From Gammaproteobacteria bacterium (GTDB taxonomy: Bacteria; Pseudomonadota; Gammaproteobacteria; Pseudomonadales; Porticoccaceae), in NCBI GenBank assembly GCA_016708925.1, contig JADJET010000003.1, forward strand, positions 310,001 through 374,000: 64,000 nt of DNA, given 5' to 3'. Below, piece after piece: positions 9,150 to 18,261 of this stretch. The notes beneath the pieces are model-generated. The model saw only the letters and a program-made list of their open reading frames with translations, made no database searches and was not told the DNA's origin. The translations under genes were made by a program, and so were the position numbers. Position 1 is the stretch's first letter. Each line of letters starts with the position of its first letter.

Positions 9150-10016
9150 GTGCTGCTGCCGTTCACCAAGATGCACGGGCTCGGCAACGATTTCGTGGTC
9201 ATCGACGCCGTCACCCAGGAGGTGAGCCTCTCGCCGGAAATCGTCCGTCACCTGAGCGACCGCCACTTCGGCATCGGCTGCGACCAGCTACTGGTGGTCG
9301 AACCGCCGCAGCGGCCCGACGTCGATTTTCACTACCGCATCTTCAACGCCGACGGCGGCGAAGTCGGCCAGTGCGGCAACGGCGCCCGCTGCCTGGCCCG
9401 CTTCGTGCGGGAGCAGAAACTCACCACCAAGACCCGCATCCGGGTCGAAACCACGACCGGCATCCTGGAGTTGGCCGTCCTGAGCGACGATCTGTATCAG
9501 GTCGCACTGGGCGTACCGCGTTTCGCGCCGGAAGATATTCCGTTCGTCGTCCCGGCGCGGGCGCCCCGCTACCAGCTCAACATCGACGGCCAGAACCACG
9601 GCTTCAGCGCGCTCTCCCTGGGCAATCCCCATGCGGTACTGGAAGTCGCCGCCGTGGCCCACGCGCCGGTCGCGGAACTCGGCGCCAAGATCGGGGAGCA
9701 CCCGAACTTTCCAGAGGGCGTCAACGTCGGCTTCATGGCCGTGCGCAATCGCCATACCATCGACCTGCGCGTATTCGAACGCGGCGCCGGCGAAACCCTC
9801 GCCTGCGGCAGCGGCGCCTGTGCCGCGGCGGTGGCCGGCATCCAGACAGACCTGCTAGACTCGCCCGTGCGCGTTCACCTGCCGGGCGGAACACTCACCA
9901 TCGACTGGGCCGGCGAAGGCCAGCCGGTCCTGCTGACCGGGCCCGCGGTCACCGTGTACCAGGGACGCATCCGCTATGAACCGAAAAAATTTCGACGCGC
10001 CATCCCCCATGATTGA
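9150..10016 (+). CDS. dapF: Diaminopimelate epimerase
   Basis: The product converts LL- to meso-diaminopimelate for lysine and peptidoglycan. It has 288 residues and starts with GTG immediately after the lysA stop. The start MLLPFTKMHGLGNDF is typical of the family. The two catalytic cysteines are visible at residue 75 (QCGNGAR) and residue 219 (ACGSGAC). The C-terminus extends slightly beyond the usual end and overlaps the start of the DUF484 gene by 41 bp, a sign of tight coupling. Confidence 0.95.
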   Translation: MLLPFTKMHGLGNDFVVIDAVTQEVSLSPEIVRHLSDRHFGIGCDQLLVVEPPQRPDVDFHYRIFNADGGEVGQCGNGARCLARFVREQKLTTKTRIRVETTTGILELAVLSDDLYQVALGVPRFAPEDIPFVVPARAPRYQLNIDGQNHGFSALSLGNPHAVLEVAAVAHAPVAELGAKIGEHPNFPEGVNVGFMAVRNRHTIDLRVFERGAGETLACGSGACAAAVAGIQTDLLDSPVRVHLPGGTLTIDWAGEGQPVLLTGPAVTVYQGRIRYEPKKFRRAIPHD

Positions 10017-10668
10017 CGAAACCCAGATCATTGAGCATCTGCTCGCCCATCCGGATTTCTTCACGCGCCACCCCGAGGCACTGGAGGCGTTGCAACTGCC
10101 CCACGAAACCGGCAGCGCGATTTCCCTGGTCGAACGCCAGGTCAGCGTGCTGCGCGAGCGCAATCTCGAGATGCGCCAGCGCCTCAACAACCTGCTCACC
10201 ACCGCGCGCGAGAACGACAAACTGTTCGAGAAAACCAAGCGCCTGGTGCTTACCCTGATCGAGGCGAACAGTCTCGGCGCCGTGGTCGATGCGCTCTTCC
10301 ACAGTCTGCAAGCCGACTACGATGTCCAGTTCCACAACCTGCTGCTGCTCGGCGATGCGGGCACGCTGCCGGCCAGCAACGCCCGCGTGGTGGGCGTGGA
10401 TGAAGCCCACCAGCACATCGGCTCGCTGTTGCGCAGCAATCGCGCGCTCTGCGGCGTGTTACGGCAGGAGGAACTGCGCTTTCTGTTCGGCGCGGATGCC
10501 GACCGGATCGGATCGGTGGCGGCGGTTCCCCTCTGCCACGGCCGCGTGTTCGGCATTCTCGCCATCGGCAACAGCGATCCCAACCACTACCGCAGCAGCA
10601 TGGGCACCCTGTTCCTGAGCTATCTCGCGGAGGTGCTCAATCGCACCTGTCCACGCCTGCTGCGCTGA
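9976..10668 (+). CDS. DUF484 family protein
   Basis: The 230-residue protein has the DUF484 layout (PF04340): an N-terminal IIEHLLAHPDFFTRHPE motif, a short coiled coil (about residues 50-80, VERQVSVLRERNLEMRQRLN) and a GAF-like C-terminal domain (RIGSVAAVPLCHGRVFGILA). It lies between dapF and xerC, its conserved position in Pseudomonas-like genomes. Function is unknown. The first ATG (9976) overlaps dapF; an alternative ATG at 10009 (MIDETQ) has no better SD. Confidence 0.85.
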   Translation: MNRKNFDAPSPMIDETQIIEHLLAHPDFFTRHPEALEALQLPHETGSAISLVERQVSVLRERNLEMRQRLNNLLTTARENDKLFEKTKRLVLTLIEANSLGAVVDALFHSLQADYDVQFHNLLLLGDAGTLPASNARVVGVDEAHQHIGSLLRSNRALCGVLRQEELRFLFGADADRIGSVAAVPLCHGRVFGILAIGNSDPNHYRSSMGTLFLSYLAEVLNRTCPRLLR

Positions 10669-10674
10669 GTCGCC

Positions 10675-11649
10675 GTGACCGAGGCTGGCGATCCCGGCGC
10701 TGACGCTCCCGATCCGACAGCTCCCGGTGGAACCGGTGTCCCGACCCCGGAACTGCTGGCCGCGTTCGAACGCTACCTGGTCAGCGAACGCCGCTATTCG
10801 CCGCACACCCTGACCGCCTACCGCCGCGATCTGGAAATCCTGCGCACCTGGTGCGCTGGCCAGCAACTGACGGAACTGGCGGCACTGCGACACCACCATA
10901 TCCGCCACTGTCTCGCGCAATTGCATGCCCGGGGACGCGCGAGCGCGAGCCTGCGGCGCTGGCTGGCGTCGGTGCGCGCGCTGTTTCGCTTTGCGCTGCG
11001 CGAAGGCGCAGTGACGGACAACCCCTGCGCCGGCCTCCGCGCGCCGCGCGGCGCGCGCAAACTGCCCGGCAACCTGGACGTGGACCAGATCCACCAGCTC
11101 CTGGCTCCCGCCGGCGGCGATCTGCTCGCCCTGCGCGACCGCACCATGGCGGAACTGTTTTATTCGTCCGGTCTGCGCCTGGCCGAACTCGCCGCGGCAA
11201 ACCTGACCGATCTCGATCTCGCCACCGGCATCATTACCGTCACCGGCAAAGGCGCCAAGACACGCCAGCTTCCGGTCGGCAGCAAGGCGCGTGCGGCATT
11301 GCAGGATTGGTTGCGCGCGCGCGCCCTGTGTTGCGGCAGCGCACAGCCCGCGCTGTTTGTCAGTCACCGCGGCGGGCGCCTCGGCCACCGCGCCATCCAG
11401 CAGCGGCTGGCGCTGCTCGGGCGCGCGCGGGGCATCGCGTCGCATCTGCACCCGCACCTGCTGCGCCACTCGTTCGCCAGCCACCTGCTCGAATCCAGCG
11501 GCGACCTGCGCGCCGTGCAGGAACTGCTCGGCCACGCCAACCTCAGCACCACCCAGATCTATACCCATCTGGATTTTCAGCACCTGGCGCGCGTCTACGA
11601 TGCGGCCCATCCGCGCGCCGGGCGGCGTCGGGAGCCGGAAGACTCCTGA
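10675..11649 (+). CDS. xerC: Site-specific tyrosine recombinase XerC
   Basis: With XerD it would resolve chromosome dimers at dif. The 324-residue protein has the N-terminal SAM-like domain (about 25-120) and the catalytic domain. Active-site residues are visible: Arg168 (GLRLAEL), Lys192 (GKGAK), His261 and Arg264 (HLLRHSF), His287 (GHANLS) and the nucleophile Tyr296 (TTQIYTH). It starts with GTG 6 bp after the DUF484 stop and has an extra proline/glycine-rich N-terminus of about 24 residues. The gene closes the lptM-lysA-dapF-DUF484-xerC operon. No dif-like site was recognised here. Confidence 0.93.
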   Translation: MTEAGDPGADAPDPTAPGGTGVPTPELLAAFERYLVSERRYSPHTLTAYRRDLEILRTWCAGQQLTELAALRHHHIRHCLAQLHARGRASASLRRWLASVRALFRFALREGAVTDNPCAGLRAPRGARKLPGNLDVDQIHQLLAPAGGDLLALRDRTMAELFYSSGLRLAELAAANLTDLDLATGIITVTGKGAKTRQLPVGSKARAALQDWLRARALCCGSAQPALFVSHRGGRLGHRAIQQRLALLGRARGIASHLHPHLLRHSFASHLLESSGDLRAVQELLGHANLSTTQIYTHLDFQHLARVYDAAHPRAGRRREPEDS

Positions 11650-11655
11650 TGTCCC

Positions 11656-11775
11656 CGAGCAGGCCGGCAATCCCGCAGGGCGGATAAGCATCGGCACATC
11701 CGCCGCAGCGGACGTCCGCGCCGCAGCGAGCCGGCAGTCCCGTAGGGCGGATAAGCGTCAGCGCATCCGCCGCAT
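11656..11775. repeat. Tandem pair of short palindromic repeats downstream of xerC
   Basis: Two imperfect direct copies about 67 bp apart each contain a palindrome of the form GTAGGGCGGATAAGCG ... CATCCGCC (cores 11675-11704 and 11742-11771), preceded by GCCGGCA(A/G)TCCCG in both copies. The same short palindrome recurs at 26657, 32839, 32911, 49693 and 50763. The pair sits between convergent genes, where it could form a transcript-stabilising or terminating hairpin. Confidence 0.75.
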
Positions 11776-11811
11776 GGGCCGCCCGCGCCCCGAGCGAATC
11801 GGCAACAGACA

Positions 11812-13950
11812 TCAGGATCCGAGCAACCGACGCAACCCGCGCAACACCCGCAGGACGCAGCGCCGCCGCAGCCCTCCGAGGCGTCTGCTGCCCTCCACCT
11901 TGGCGCCCAGATAATCGAGAAAATCGGCGGCGACCTGGCGCGCCGGGGCCTCCGGATCGATGGCGAGCGACCCCGAGCGCAGCGGCGGCAGCCGCTCCGA
12001 CCCGGCAGCCGCGGGGCCCGGCCCGGACAGCCCCGCGGTAGCGGGCAGCGGGGTCAGGCGGTGATAGGCCCGCACCATGTCCGCCCGGCTCCAGCCGGGC
12101 AGCGCGGCGATAGCGTTCCGCACACTGGTCAACACCGCGCGCTCCCCATCCAGTATCCGCAACTGCGCCACCAGGGCGGCCGCGTCGGGCTCGATCAACC
12201 AGCCGGTGCGGCCGTGCTCGATACGATCGGCAAAGGCGCCGACGCGCGTCGCCACCGGCGGCACCCCCAGCATCCAGAGCTCGCTCAGGGTATAGCTGAA
12301 AGTCTCGGGCACGATGGAGAGCAGCAATCCCGCGTGGGGTGCAATGGCCGCCAGCCGCGCCGGCAATTCCGCGAGCTGGTATGCCCGCACCACCTCCACA
12401 CCCGGCAAACCCTCGAACCCGCGTCCCTCGTCGCCGGTACCGAGCAGATGGACATCCGCAAATTCGGTCAGCGCCGGCAACGCCTGACGCAGGATTTCCG
12501 CGCCTTTCTGGGGCGCCAGGCTGCCCAGCACCACCAGCCGCAGCCGCCCCGCATCAGGCTCGCCCGGGAGCGCAGCAAGGGGTTCGGTACCATTGGGCAC
12601 CACCGCGCTCGGCACCAGGGCAAGCTCCGGGGCAAGTGCGCGAAGATTGCGCAACACCGCTTCACCGGGCGCCACCAGTGCCACTCCGGGCGCGTGCAGC
12701 AGCTCGCACCAGCGCCGCCGGATCGCCTGCCAATGATCCGGCGTGGAGTCGGCGAAAAACCGGTTGAGCGGATTGTCGGCGAAACAGGCGCGCAGCCGCC
12801 CGCCATCGCAGCGCGTGCACAGCTCACCGAAGTGGATCGACAGCGCCGGGCAGAACGGGAAATAGTCGTGCTGCACCATCAGGGTCGGCAGTCCGGTGGC
12901 GAGCGCATCGAGCGCATGGCCGATCAGGGAGGAGACGATCACCACGTCCACCTGAAACTCGCGCACCACTTCGGCCAGCACCTGCCGGTAGTGGTAGTGG
13001 GTTGCGGCAACGGAGCGGATCGGGAAATCCAGCCGCCATTCCCGCAGCGGGGTACCGGCAGCGTCGCACAACACGAGGCGGTAACCGAATGCGCTCCAGT
13101 CACCGCTGGACCGCAGCACCAGGTTATGGCGCTCCGCATCCGCTGCGCACATATCCCGGACCCAGCGTCCGAGACCGCCGCCCCAACTGTGGGTGATATG
13201 GAGTTGCACGGGCTTCAGCGCTGGCGCGGCCGGTGGCACCACATCAGGACCGCCGCTCAAGGCATCGGCGAGTTGGCGGCGCAGGGGATCCAGGGGATGG
13301 TGGGCCTGAAATGCCCGCACGTCGGCATCTTCAGGCGGCAGGGGAAGTTCGAGCCGACCGCCGGGCCAATGGGCGAAGGCCCAGTCGCAGGCCACCGCCG
13401 ACCAGCCGCGGGCGCGCAGCCGTGCGGCGGGATTGCCGGTATCGACCAGTCCGCCCGCAGCGGCCAGATCGGCCAGTGCCGCGGCGCGAAAGAGGCCGCA
13501 CACCGGCAACAGGATCGGCACTTCGAACACCTGGTTGCGGGAGCAGCGGGCCAGCCAACTGCGCACATGGCGCGGCACCACCCAGCCCGGCCGCGCGCCG
13601 GCAAAGGGCGAAAACAGGTGCAAGGCATCGCACAGCGGCTGCACCGCGCCAATACGCGGATCGCGGCGCAGCGCGCGCAGCAGCAGCGCCACCCAGTCCG
13701 CGGACATTTCGGCGCCAGCGCGCACATAGGCGATATCGCGTTCGGGATGGGCGAGATGGACCGCGGCCAGCGCCGCCATCATGCCCGCCTCCGGCGCCAG
13801 CACCAGATGCGCGCAGTCCTCGGGAACGGGCACATCGGCCGGCCCGGCAGCGACGACTTCGAGCCCGGGCAGAGCTTCCCGCCATGCCGCCACCGCGGCA
13901 ATGCAGTCGACGGCGGCCGGCAGGTGCAGGCAGACCAGGGGTATGCTCAT
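11812..13950 (-). CDS. Two-domain glycosyltransferase (GT2-like plus GT4)
   Basis: The 712-residue protein has an N-terminal half (about 1-225) like a degenerate GT2 domain (VLAPEAGMMAALAAVHLA, DWVALLLRALRRDPRIGAV) and a C-terminal GT4 domain (about 245-620). In the latter SWGGGLGRWV resembles the acceptor-side glycine loop, LVVLGSLAPQKGAEIL the donor side, and ETFSYTLSELWMLGVPPVAT the Glu-containing motif. The last 60 residues are basic. It is the final gene of the large polysaccharide operon; its ATG lies 15 bp after the stop of the preceding gene. It probably transfers a sugar to a lipid-linked or growing glycan at the inner face of the membrane. Confidence 0.75.
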   Translation of the reverse strand: MSIPLVCLHLPAAVDCIAAVAAWREALPGLEVVAAGPADVPVPEDCAHLVLAPEAGMMAALAAVHLAHPERDIAYVRAGAEMSADWVALLLRALRRDPRIGAVQPLCDALHLFSPFAGARPGWVVPRHVRSWLARCSRNQVFEVPILLPVCGLFRAAALADLAAAGGLVDTGNPAARLRARGWSAVACDWAFAHWPGGRLELPLPPEDADVRAFQAHHPLDPLRRQLADALSGGPDVVPPAAPALKPVQLHITHSWGGGLGRWVRDMCAADAERHNLVLRSSGDWSAFGYRLVLCDAAGTPLREWRLDFPIRSVAATHYHYRQVLAEVVREFQVDVVIVSSLIGHALDALATGLPTLMVQHDYFPFCPALSIHFGELCTRCDGGRLRACFADNPLNRFFADSTPDHWQAIRRRWCELLHAPGVALVAPGEAVLRNLRALAPELALVPSAVVPNGTEPLAALPGEPDAGRLRLVVLGSLAPQKGAEILRQALPALTEFADVHLLGTGDEGRGFEGLPGVEVVRAYQLAELPARLAAIAPHAGLLLSIVPETFSYTLSELWMLGVPPVATRVGAFADRIEHGRTGWLIEPDAAALVAQLRILDGERAVLTSVRNAIAALPGWSRADMVRAYHRLTPLPATAGLSGPGPAAAGSERLPPLRSGSLAIDPEAPARQVAADFLDYLGAKVEGSRRLGGLRRRCVLRVLRGLRRLLGS

Positions 13951-13965
13951 GGCCGACGTCGCCGC

Positions 13966-15180
13966 TCAGCCGGGCAGCAGACGGGTCAGGCGCCGCACCA
14001 GCGCCAGCGGGCCCAGCAGGCAGGCGCGACCCAGGCGGCCCAGGCGCGGCGAGCGCCGTATCCGCGCCGCGGTGTAGTCGAGGAACTCGCCGAGCACGTG
14101 CCCGTAGGGCGCATCGACGGCGGCGCGGAAGCTGCCGGCATCGCCGTCCGTGGGACCTTCGACCCGCCACCACTGCAAATAGCTGGCGCGCGGATCGGCG
14201 GTGGCGAAGGGATTTGGAAAGGCCCGCTGCAAATCCGGCCGCGATCGGTAGAGCACGCGCTGGCGGGTCTCGATCGCAGTGCCGTCGTCGAACCGCGACC
14301 AGCGCGCCGGGTGCTCGCCCAGTTCCGCCTGCCCATGGCGGTCGCACTCGGCCAGATACCAGGCGCGCAATTCCCACAGCGTCGGATTGTCCCCGCCGAA
14401 GCGCGCCAGCATGCGCTCCTGGGCGCCGCTGTCGAAGCCGGAAAAGTGGTAGAAACCGAGCGGTTCGCCGTTGACCCGGACACCATCGCGCAAGGAGCCG
14501 GTCACCTGCCGATGGGTCAGGTTCCAGGTGGCGACGTTGAAGCCAGGGTCGCGCAGAATGCCGATGTCCGGAAAAAAACAGGGCGCGAGATCCATCCAGC
14601 GCTGGTCGGTGAACAGCCCGCGCTGCGGCTCGTCGAAGCAGTAGCTGCGCAGGCGCTCGGCCCACCAGTCCGCCAGGCGCCGGCCCTCGCCATCGCCGCG
14701 CACGCCGAGAAACCCCAGGTTGAACACGCCGTGGCGCAGGCTGCAGATCTCATTGGCCCGCACCGCCTCGTCGTCCACTTCCGGCACGCACTGGTGCGGG
14801 GTGAGCAGTGCGCAATGGCGGTCGAGCGCGGCGACCAGCTCCTCGAGGCGGCCGAACACCGCGATGTCGGGATCGAAGTAGAACACCTTGTCCGCGCCCT
14901 GCGCAGCGAGAATGTGCTGCAGCGCCGGTCCCTTCACCGCGGTACACAGCTCCACGACGGAGTGGCTGAACAGCCACGCCGGGGCATCGAGCTCCAGATC
15001 GGCCGGCGTGATCAGCTCATCGAAGGGCTCCGTGGCCAGATGGAATCCCGGCGGGGGTTCGTCGCACAGCACCAGGTGGATGCGGAACCCGGGGCCGTGG
15101 CGGCGGATGGATTCGGCCAGCACCCGCGCCTTGGGCAGATAGTTGGCGGTGATGCTGGTAAAGGCGTGCACCCCCGCCAT
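13966..15180 (-). CDS. GT8-like glycosyltransferase
   Basis: The 404-residue protein begins MAGVHAFTSITANYLPKARV, typical of nucleotide-sugar transferases related to family 8. A DXD motif is visible in VFYFDPDIAVFG, and later FYHFSGFDS lies in the metal and donor region. The open frame extends upstream, but the ATG at 15180 overlaps the TGA of the previous gene (TGATG), the classic arrangement for translational coupling. The C-terminal tail (RIRRSPRLGRLGRACLLG) is basic and resembles the tails of the two flanking glycosyltransferases, which may indicate membrane association. Confidence 0.75.
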   Translation of the reverse strand: MAGVHAFTSITANYLPKARVLAESIRRHGPGFRIHLVLCDEPPPGFHLATEPFDELITPADLELDAPAWLFSHSVVELCTAVKGPALQHILAAQGADKVFYFDPDIAVFGRLEELVAALDRHCALLTPHQCVPEVDDEAVRANEICSLRHGVFNLGFLGVRGDGEGRRLADWWAERLRSYCFDEPQRGLFTDQRWMDLAPCFFPDIGILRDPGFNVATWNLTHRQVTGSLRDGVRVNGEPLGFYHFSGFDSGAQERMLARFGGDNPTLWELRAWYLAECDRHGQAELGEHPARWSRFDDGTAIETRQRVLYRSRPDLQRAFPNPFATADPRASYLQWWRVEGPTDGDAGSFRAAVDAPYGHVLGEFLDYTAARIRRSPRLGRLGRACLLGPLALVRRLTRLLPG

Positions 15181-16367
15181 CAGCGCAGCCTCAGCCAGCG
15201 CAGGATGCGCCGCGACCAGCGCCAAGTGCGGGAATTGGCGATCGCATCGAAGCGCGTCTGGAGATCGTCGAGCGCGGCGCGCAGCTGTGCGGTTTCCTGC
15301 TCCAGCGCCGCGCAGCGCGGCACCAGGCGCGCCACCTCGGCCTCCCGTTCGCGCACGAAGCGCTCGGCATTGGCGAGCACATGGGCCAGTTCCTCGGCGC
15401 GGCCACGGGTGGCGGCCAGCTCCTCGCGCAGCTGCGCGGAATCGCGCTCCCGGGTCTCGAGCTTGTCAGTCAGCCAGGCCGCGCGGGCATCGCGCTCGGC
15501 GATCAGCTCCTCCAGGGCAATGCTGCAATCGGCCAGCAGGTGCCGGCCGCGCGCCCGGGTCAGGTTGTTGCGCAGGCGCCGGGCCGGATCGGCGCGCAGG
15601 AAGGCCATCACCTGTTCGTGGTATTCGGGGTGCAACCGGTTCATGGCCGCCGCGCCGGCCGCCATCAGCCCCTCGCGCTCGGCGCCGAAGCTGATCGAAC
15701 CCTCGTGGAACACGAACACGTCGGCAGCCAGCACGTTGCGCCAGCCGGCCTTGGCCGCACGCCTGCAGAAGTCGCATTCCTCGCCGTAGCCGCGGGCGAA
15801 ATTGGCGATGTCGAAGCCGCCCAGCGCCTGCCAGCAGGCGCGGCGCACATACAGACAGAATCCGACCCCGGTGGGAATATCGACGCACTGCCCGCCATTG
15901 ACCTCGGCGGTCAGAGCGTCGAGTTCCGCCAGGCTCCAGCCCGCCGGCAGCGCGTTGACCTCCAGCATGTTGGGGTAGCTGCAGATGGAGCCGTTGTTGG
16001 ACAGGGGCGTGATGGTGCCGATGCGCGGGTCTGCCACGGTGTGCGCCAGCAGCCTGTCCAGCCAATCCCCGGCCACTTCGGTATCGCTGTTAAGCAGCAC
16101 CGCATCGCGTTCCGGATGCAGCGCCATGGCGCGGTTGACGGTAGCAACAAAGCCGAGGTTTTCGGGATTGCGGTGCAGGCTGATGCGTCCCGCGGCCGCG
16201 ACTTCGTCAAGCCAGGCCGACAGCGCCGGCTCCTGACTCGCGTCGTCCACCACCACCAGTTCAAACGGCGCAACGCCGGTGCCGGCGAGGACCGATTCAA
16301 GACAACGGCGGGTCACCTCCATGCCCCGGTAGACCGGCACGATGATGTCTACTGGCTGTACCGTCAC
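15180..16367 (-). CDS. GT2 family glycosyltransferase with C-terminal coiled coil
   Basis: The product is a family 2 glycosyltransferase with VDIIVPVYRGMEVTRRCLES at the start, VVVDDAS, and the metal motif LLNSDTEV. The later acidic GYGEECDFCRRAAKAGW block is typical of rhamnosyl-type enzymes. The C-terminal 120 residues are a long charged coiled coil (LETRERDSAQLREELAATRG and onwards). The open frame reaches 16520, but I prefer the GTG at 16367, which has GAGGGA 9 bp upstream and sits directly before the conserved domain (395 residues). The stop overlaps the next start. Just upstream (16620-16915) lies a decayed acyltransferase. Confidence 0.78.
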   Translation of the reverse strand: MTVQPVDIIVPVYRGMEVTRRCLESVLAGTGVAPFELVVVDDASQEPALSAWLDEVAAAGRISLHRNPENLGFVATVNRAMALHPERDAVLLNSDTEVAGDWLDRLLAHTVADPRIGTITPLSNNGSICSYPNMLEVNALPAGWSLAELDALTAEVNGGQCVDIPTGVGFCLYVRRACWQALGGFDIANFARGYGEECDFCRRAAKAGWRNVLAADVFVFHEGSISFGAEREGLMAAGAAAMNRLHPEYHEQVMAFLRADPARRLRNNLTRARGRHLLADCSIALEELIAERDARAAWLTDKLETRERDSAQLREELAATRGRAEELAHVLANAERFVREREAEVARLVPRCAALEQETAQLRAALDDLQTRFDAIANSRTWRWSRRILRWLRLR

Positions 16368-16619
16368 CGTCGATTTTCCCTCGCCCCAAAACGTCGGGCA
16401 TTGTAGCGGGTTCGGTCCCGCGCGACCCGGGATGCCGTCCACCATCTGTTTCCTAATCCACATCGACGCCGCACATACCCAGCCTATAGCTGGCCGCTGT
16501 TCCAACCCCCTCGATGACACCTCCAGATTAGCGAATAGCCTCCGCTCCCGCTCACCCGCAACGGGACCAGTACCCTGCCAGCATTTGTGAGGGGCGGCGA
16601 TGACCTTTGCGCACGAAGT

Positions 16620-16915
16620 CTACGAGGAGGGCCAGCATCGCCGCACCCGATCCGCGACGCACACCAAAACCATGGCGCCCAGCAGGATCAGCACTCGCCC
16701 ACAAATGCGTTCCGGAAACCAGAGCAGACCGAAAAACAACAGATAAAAATACAATTCATAAGCGAGGGTCCAGCTCACCGGAAGCACCCGCGAAGCCCAC
16801 AGCCCCCGCGGCGGCAACCCAGCCCGGAGCGTCGGGCCACAAGGGCGTGGCGTGATAGAGCACCACGGCAAAAGCAGCGACAAAACGCAGCCACTGAATA
16901 CTGACGAGCGTGGCC
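16620..16915 (-). pseudogene. Acyltransferase family 3 remnant
   Basis: Two reading frames of one strand each carry a piece of an acyltransferase-3 (OafA/YrhL-like) membrane protein. From about 16895 down, one frame reads IQWLRFVAAFAVVLYHA, the family's first transmembrane segment with its catalytic His, and stops near 16765. From about 16790 to the stop at 16620, another frame reads VSWTLAYELYFYLLFFGLLW, a later segment. The intervening segments and the C-terminal half are missing. The parent would have added acyl groups to a sugar of the exported glycan. This is clearly a decayed, internally deleted copy. Confidence 0.7.
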
Positions 16916-16926
16916 TTCCCGGTCTT

Positions 16927-18261
16927 CTACTCACCCTCCTGCCGGCCACGCACCAGAACTTCACGCACAGCGCCCACAGCACTGACCAACGCCTCCCACG
17001 CCGCGCCACCCTTATCAACATAGGTCCAGACGTCAAGGTCGCTGGCCACTGCCGCAGGCAGTGACAATGCGAGCGGCGCGTCGTCGGTCGAGACCAGTTC
17101 CACCGGATGCAAACGGGCCGCGCACAGCGCGAATACTTGCGCCAGCATGGTCAGCGCCCCGGATCGCACCAGGATCACCTCACTGGCGGCGCCCGCCAGG
17201 GATATCCCGCGCACCAGGCTGGCCGCCTCCCCGCGCACACCCGGGTTGAAAAACAGGCCAAGACGCCCTGACACAGCCAAATCAGATAACTCCGGAGACA
17301 AGGGCGATTCGTCGCCGCCGTCGCGAATCACCAGCAACCCCGAACCCTGTTGCGCCAGGGTATCCAACAACCCGGCCGGGAGAGATTCCGGCTCCGGTGG
17401 TTGGTGTACAACCACCACCCGGCGCCACCCAAGCCAGCGCGGACCCGTCACCCGCGTCCGAAACCGCGCCTCCCACACCGCGAGCTGGGCTGCGCCGACC
17501 AAGGGGCTCTGACATGTATTCAGCATGGCGAAAACGGTGTCCGCCAGCGCGGTCAGTGGCTCGACTTCGAGCTCGGGATTCGTCGCGCCAGGGGAGTGCC
17601 TCAGATTGGGAACGATGCATTTGCGCATGTCCTCCAGCGCGGCGGCATCCGGCCTTGCTCCGCGCCGCAGCCAAGCAGAGAGATCGACGAGCACCGCATC
17701 GTCCGAAAACAGCGTGTCATAGCGAATCAAGACGGCTTCCTGCCCGCGCACCGCTCGCAGTGCCCCAAGGATATGCGCAAGCCAGAGCGCAACCCCCACC
17801 ACCCGTGGAACGCCATCGCGTCGATAGAGCGACTCCGCACTCGCGCGCGGGTCGCGCAACACCAGCAGAAAGCGCACCCGATAGCCAAGCCCGCGCAGCG
17901 CGAGGGCGCAGGGGTTCGCCAAGCGGCACAGACGCGGATCCTTGAGCACCAGATCCCCCGCTGCTCGCCCGAACTCATCATCGAGCACCCGCGTCAGCGC
18001 AGCCTGTGCAGCCAGTTCCGGCAGCAATTCAGCGAGATCGAGGAAACCAGGGTCGTACCAAGCCGAGCCAGCGCGCGCGAGCAACGCTTCATTGGCAGAC
18101 ACCACAGCAGCGTTTTCCCAATACCCGCGTGGATTATCGGGCTGGGCGTCAATCAGCTTGCGGCCAAGCTGAAAACCGACTGCCTGCACCAGTTCCGTCA
18201 CGCAGGACGTACCACTGCGGTGGGGACCGAGCACCAGCACGGCCAGGGGAGCCTCAGTCAT
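16927..18261 (-). CDS. Sulfotransferase-domain protein
   Basis: The 444-residue protein has an N-terminal sulfotransferase-type fold: a PAPS-binding loop at about residues 11-20 (LGPHRSGTSCV), LVLKDPRLCRL, and the 3'-phosphate-binding segment FLLVLRDPRASAESLYRRDG. The C-terminal 190 residues have no motif I recognise and may be a second Rossmann-like domain (VVVVHQPPEPE, LLVIRDGGDE). It would transfer sulfate from PAPS to a sugar hydroxyl. Its start overlaps the end of the preceding sulfotransferase gene by 8 bp, so the genes are co-translated. Confidence 0.75.
   Translation of the reverse strand: MTEAPLAVLVLGPHRSGTSCVTELVQAVGFQLGRKLIDAQPDNPRGYWENAAVVSANEALLARAGSAWYDPGFLDLAELLPELAAQAALTRVLDDEFGRAAGDLVLKDPRLCRLANPCALALRGLGYRVRFLLVLRDPRASAESLYRRDGVPRVVGVALWLAHILGALRAVRGQEAVLIRYDTLFSDDAVLVDLSAWLRRGARPDAAALEDMRKCIVPNLRHSPGATNPELEVEPLTALADTVFAMLNTCQSPLVGAAQLAVWEARFRTRVTGPRWLGWRRVVVVHQPPEPESLPAGLLDTLAQQGSGLLVIRDGGDESPLSPELSDLAVSGRLGLFFNPGVRGEAASLVRGISLAGAASEVILVRSGALTMLAQVFALCAARLHPVELVSTDDAPLALSLPAAVASDLDVWTYVDKGGAAWEALVSAVGAVREVLVRGRQEGE

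Noticed and set aside
7784..9214. 476-codon open frame opposite lysA
   Set aside because: Antisense shadow of a well-conserved enzyme gene.
11656..11775. CRISPR-like array
   Set aside because: Only two palindromic copies with partly similar spacers and no cas genes; they belong to a dispersed repeat family.
12061..15789. 1242-codon open frame on the plus strand
   Set aside because: It runs antisense through three glycosyltransferase genes and is low-complexity (Arg, Gln, His rich), as expected from GC-rich third positions; no start signal or family.
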